A program made the translations under genes and the position numbers. Positions 33,381 through 35,997 of a stretch of DNA of 35,997 nucleotides are shown here, in pieces. Numbering within the stretch: position 1 is the stretch's first letter; the number at the start of each line of letters is the position of its first letter. The DNA comes from Roseofilum reptotaenium CS-1145 (lineage in GTDB: Bacteria; Cyanobacteriota; Cyanobacteriia; Cyanobacteriales; Desertifilaceae): NCBI RefSeq assembly GCF_028330985.1, contig NZ_JAQMUE010000057.1, forward strand, positions 1 through 35,997, given 5' to 3'. The notes beneath the pieces are model-generated. The model made no database searches and was not told the origin of the DNA. It saw only the letters and a list, made by a program, of their open reading frames with translations.

Positions 33381-34787
33381 CTAACTGGTGACCGTTAACT
33401 GGTCGTCCTTAATTGAAGTATTGCTGGGTAAAGGAATCTCTAAATTGGGGCCTTTGCGAATAATACGAGAGCCAAAATACAGAGCAGATCCCAGGAAAAA
33501 GATGTAAATACTGGTAATTCCCACCAGAGAGGTGAGGATTTCTCCGGGAGGCAGATGAGAAGCCGCATCTACCGTACGAATTTCGCCGTAAACGGTCCAG
33601 GGTTGTCGTCCTACACAGCGCACGATCCAGCCCGTTTCTACAGCAAGATAGCCCAAGGGAGCAGCAAAAATCCAGCCTCGCAACAGCCATTTTTGGGCGG
33701 TAATTTTCGCTTCTGCAAGTTGACCTCTAAGCCATTGCAGGACAGTTATTGCGGCTAAAGCGGCTAAGAATAACCCGATCGCAATCATAATGCGGAAAGA
33801 ATAATACACTAATCCCACCATATGGGGACGGTCTTCATCGGGCCATTCTTTGAGTCCGTAAACTGGTTCTGTGAGTTGGGGTTTTAGCTCCAATAGATAG
33901 CTCAGAGCATAGGGAAACTTAACTTCCCAATCATTCGCTTGTGTTTCTGCATTAGGAAGCGCTACCATACTCCATCCGGCAGTTTCTCCTGCGGGAATGG
34001 TTTCCCATTGAGCTTCCATGGCAGCGAGTTTGGTGGGCTGATGGTGATAGACTTGTTCGGCACTCAGGTGACCGATAAAGATTTGTAAGGGAGCAACGGC
34101 GATCACCACTGCTAAAATGATTTTCAGGGATTTGCTAAAAAAGGCAACATTGCGACCATTAATCAAATACCACGCACTAATGCCACCAATCACAAATAGC
34201 GACGTTTCCAACGTAGCGAAAAACATATGTAGGAAACTGTTAACCATAAACGGGTTAGCAATAGCGGCAAAAAAGTCGTGAACCACAAACTTGCCATCGA
34301 TAAATTCCCCACCTGCGGGAGTTTGTAACCAAGAATTAGCCGATAAAATCCAGAACGTAGATAAGTTGGCTCCAAAGGCTACTAAAATCGTAGAGATATA
34401 GTGAATAACCGAGGGAACTCTGTTCCAACCAAACAGCATGATACCGAGGAAACTGGCTTCGAGCATAAAGGCCATCGTTCCTTCAAAACCGAGTACTGTG
34501 CCAAAAAAGTCGCCCACCGCTTCGGAAAACGGGGCCCAGTTCATGCCAAACTGAAAGGCCATGGGCAGTCCAGAAGCAACTCCAATCCCAAAGTTGAGGA
34601 CGTAAATCTTAGCCCAAAATCGGCAATGACGATAATAGTCTGGATTGCCAGTTTTCAGCCATAGACCTTCCAGGATAACCAGGAAAATACCCATGCCTGT
34701 CGTCAGAACGGGCCAGAGCATATGAAAAATTGCAGTTAAGGCAAATTGAATGCGTGAAAGCGTTACCGTATCTGAGAGCCAATCCAT
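33381..34787 (-). CDS. cydA: Cytochrome bd-type quinol oxidase subunit I
   Basis: CydA holds the quinol site and the haems of the bd-type oxidase in the membrane. The 468-residue protein has about nine helices. His22 and His187 (LHMFFATLE) match the haem ligands, Glu102 and Glu110 match the proton-path glutamates, and GRQPW lies near the C-terminal part. The short loop between helices is like that of the cyanobacterial and CIO-type enzymes. The start at ATG 34787 has AGGTAG upstream. It is the first gene of a cydAB operon. Confidence 0.96.
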   Translation of the reverse strand: MDWLSDTVTLSRIQFALTAIFHMLWPVLTTGMGIFLVILEGLWLKTGNPDYYRHCRFWAKIYVLNFGIGVASGLPMAFQFGMNWAPFSEAVGDFFGTVLGFEGTMAFMLEASFLGIMLFGWNRVPSVIHYISTILVAFGANLSTFWILSANSWLQTPAGGEFIDGKFVVHDFFAAIANPFMVNSFLHMFFATLETSLFVIGGISAWYLINGRNVAFFSKSLKIILAVVIAVAPLQIFIGHLSAEQVYHHQPTKLAAMEAQWETIPAGETAGWSMVALPNAETQANDWEVKFPYALSYLLELKPQLTEPVYGLKEWPDEDRPHMVGLVYYSFRIMIAIGLFLAALAAITVLQWLRGQLAEAKITAQKWLLRGWIFAAPLGYLAVETGWIVRCVGRQPWTVYGEIRTVDAASHLPPGEILTSLVGITSIYIFFLGSALYFGSRIIRKGPNLEIPLPSNTSIKDDQLTVTS

Positions 34788-34938
34788 GAACTACCTGCAT
34801 GTTCAGTAAATTTTGTCTCTTTTGGTATAACGGATAGTTCGGAATTTGGGCAAGGGATTAGAGTAACACTTTAATAAAATTTACAGAATCTCCTATAGCA
34901 GAGAAAGAGTTGGTTAGGACAGTTAGATTATGGTTTTA

Positions 34939-34952
34939 GGCAATAGGCAATA
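34939..34952. repeat. Two GGCAATA units
   Basis: Two exact GGCAATA units in the 250-bp gap upstream of cydA. They are part of the dispersed heptamer family; otherwise I see nothing distinct in 34788-35037. Confidence 0.65.
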
Positions 34953-35037
34953 GGCACAAATCGCAATAGAAAGTGTCCTTGCTTACGACCTAGGGGCATG
35001 GGGCGATCGCCTGAACCCAAGATCCAAGAGATCCGAT

Positions 35038-35997
35038 TTATCCTTGAGATCCGCGCATTTTCAGGGTTTCAACTTGATGTTTTAAGGCAGATGGATCGTT
35101 GGAGTTAATAGAAATGGCTCGATCAAAGGATTCGATCGCTTCTTCAATTTGACCCAGTTCCCGTAAGGCCAATCCACGATTATCCCAGGCTTCATGATAA
35201 TCGGATTTGAGCTTCAGGGCTTCATCAAAAGCCGCGATCGCTTCTCCATATTTGCCTAAGTTCAGCAGTGCAACCCCCTTATTCCCCCAGGCTTCATACA
35301 GTCCCGGTTGTAGCTCTAAGGCTTTTTCATAGGATTCTATCGCAGCTTGGGGTTGCCGTAACATCACTAAAGCGTTACCCCGATTTAACCAGGCTTTGTA
35401 AAGTCCGGGTTCCTGACTTAGAGCGCGATCCCAAGTGGCGATCGCATTGGCATATTGTCCCCCTTTTGCTTGTTGCATCCCTTGGTTAAACAAAATAGTC
35501 GCTTCATCAACTGTGCCATTGGCTTGATGTTGTTGATAAATTTGATAAAGTTGCTGATAAATCGCTTCTACAATTTCTTCAGGATTTTGACTATTGATAC
35601 CCACTTGCTGGGAAAATTGCCCCATCAAATTGGGCATTTCAGTTAGTTTTTCCAGCAATTCATTCAGGCTCACGGTTTCTGTCCATTGTTTTCCATGGGC
35701 AGTGTAGGCGAGGTTAATCACCGGTTGTTGTCGAATATAGTCTTCTATGGAAGTAGCTACTTCTGATGGAGTTTCACTCACCGGTTCTGGTACAGGCGTT
35801 TCTGGTGGAGTTTCACTTACTGATTCTGGTACAGGCGTTTCTGGTGGAGTTTCACTTACTGATTCTGGTACAGGGGCTTCTGGTGGAGCTTCACTTACTG
35901 ATTCTGGTACAGGGGCTTCTGGTGGAGCTTCACTCACCGGTTCTGGTACAGGCGTTTCTGGTGGAGTTTCACTTACTGGTTCTGGTACAGGCGTTTC
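35038..35997 (-). CDS. TPR protein with Pro/Glu-rich tandem repeats, 5' end outside window
   Basis: The frame is open to the right edge of the window, so the N-terminus is missing; 319 codons are visible. The beginning is a low-complexity region of 13-residue units of the form VSETPPETPVPEP. An unknown helical domain follows, then at least four tetratricopeptide repeats (for example AWLNRGNALVML, AWGNKGVALLNL, AWDNRGLALREL), which usually bind other proteins. An apparent start at 35937 is a GTG inside the repeat and is not convincing. The missing part may hold a further domain. Function is unknown. Confidence 0.88.
   Translation of the reverse strand, partial: ETPVPEPVSETPPETPVPEPVSEAPPEAPVPESVSEAPPEAPVPESVSETPPETPVPESVSETPPETPVPEPVSETPSEVATSIEDYIRQQPVINLAYTAHGKQWTETVSLNELLEKLTEMPNLMGQFSQQVGINSQNPEEIVEAIYQQLYQIYQQHQANGTVDEATILFNQGMQQAKGGQYANAIATWDRALSQEPGLYKAWLNRGNALVMLRQPQAAIESYEKALELQPGLYEAWGNKGVALLNLGKYGEAIAAFDEALKLKSDYHEAWDNRGLALRELGQIEEAIESFDRAISINSNDPSALKHQVETLKMRGSQG
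35771..35997 (-). repeat. 39-bp coding tandem repeat
   Basis: About 5.8 copies of a 39-bp unit are seen, cut by the window edge. Units alternate between two near-identical forms, with A for T changes (SEAPPEAP and SETPPETP). The repeat keeps the frame and is a likely site of copy-number change. Confidence 0.92.

Noticed and set aside
35771-35997. CRISPR array
   Set aside because: The repeats are back-to-back 39-bp units with no spacers and keep a reading frame.

Overview
The window looks like chromosome from a filamentous, non-heterocystous cyanobacterium. The evidence is roughly 45 copies of the HIP1 octamer GCGATCGC, a full-length HetR, a cyanobacterial Tic22, a DUF3318-type protein, a kinase-WD40 fusion and a cyanobacterial cydAB pair. 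No photosynthesis, ribosomal RNA or nitrogen-fixation genes are present. The species assignment is inference.

Left edge (1-1.66 kb): a long tyrosine-recombinase gene runs off the left side. About 95 bp upstream of its start lies the 3' end of a tRNA gene, probably tRNA-Leu, with no 5' half. The segment has no HIP1 sites. I read it as one end of an integrated element that continues to the left.

The core from 1.67 to 23.3 kb holds, in order: prmC and tic22 (an operon), hetR, a secreted protein of unknown function, a divergent two-gene unit (SAM methyltransferase plus a polyprenyl-synthetase-like protein with altered Asp-rich motifs), a TonB-family protein, cobI, a Ser/Thr kinase-WD40 protein, an FdhF/YdeP-type molybdoenzyme, a second methyltransferase, gatA, an alpha/beta hydrolase, an m5C DNA methyltransferase, a secreted 7(1) septoil-knot repeat protein, a third methyltransferase-like protein and pbpC.

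From 23.3 to 31.5 kb the region is more accessory and shows decay: a GNAT acetyltransferase, a small unknown protein, a large GIY-YIG protein, an AraC-MGMT fusion and an EamA transporter. The transporter's 3' end is duplicated as a 140-bp repeat on the other side of an orphan Imm10-like immunity gene. Next come a Uma2 nuclease-like gene, a four-helix-bundle (23S rRNA intervening-sequence family) pseudogene with one internal stop, fumC, and a fused remnant of xisH and xisI.

The right side carries a DUF3318-like membrane protein, cydA and cydB, and a TPR protein with a 39-bp tandem repeat that leaves the window. G-rich heptamer repeats (GGGAATA/GGCAATA type, plus GGTAATA and AATTAAC variants) recur between genes.

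The most unusual items are the methyltransferase/prenyl-synthase-like pair, the knot protein, the Imm10 gene bracketed by an EamA duplication, the inverted-repeat element inserted in frame in pbpC, and the integrase/tRNA boundary.
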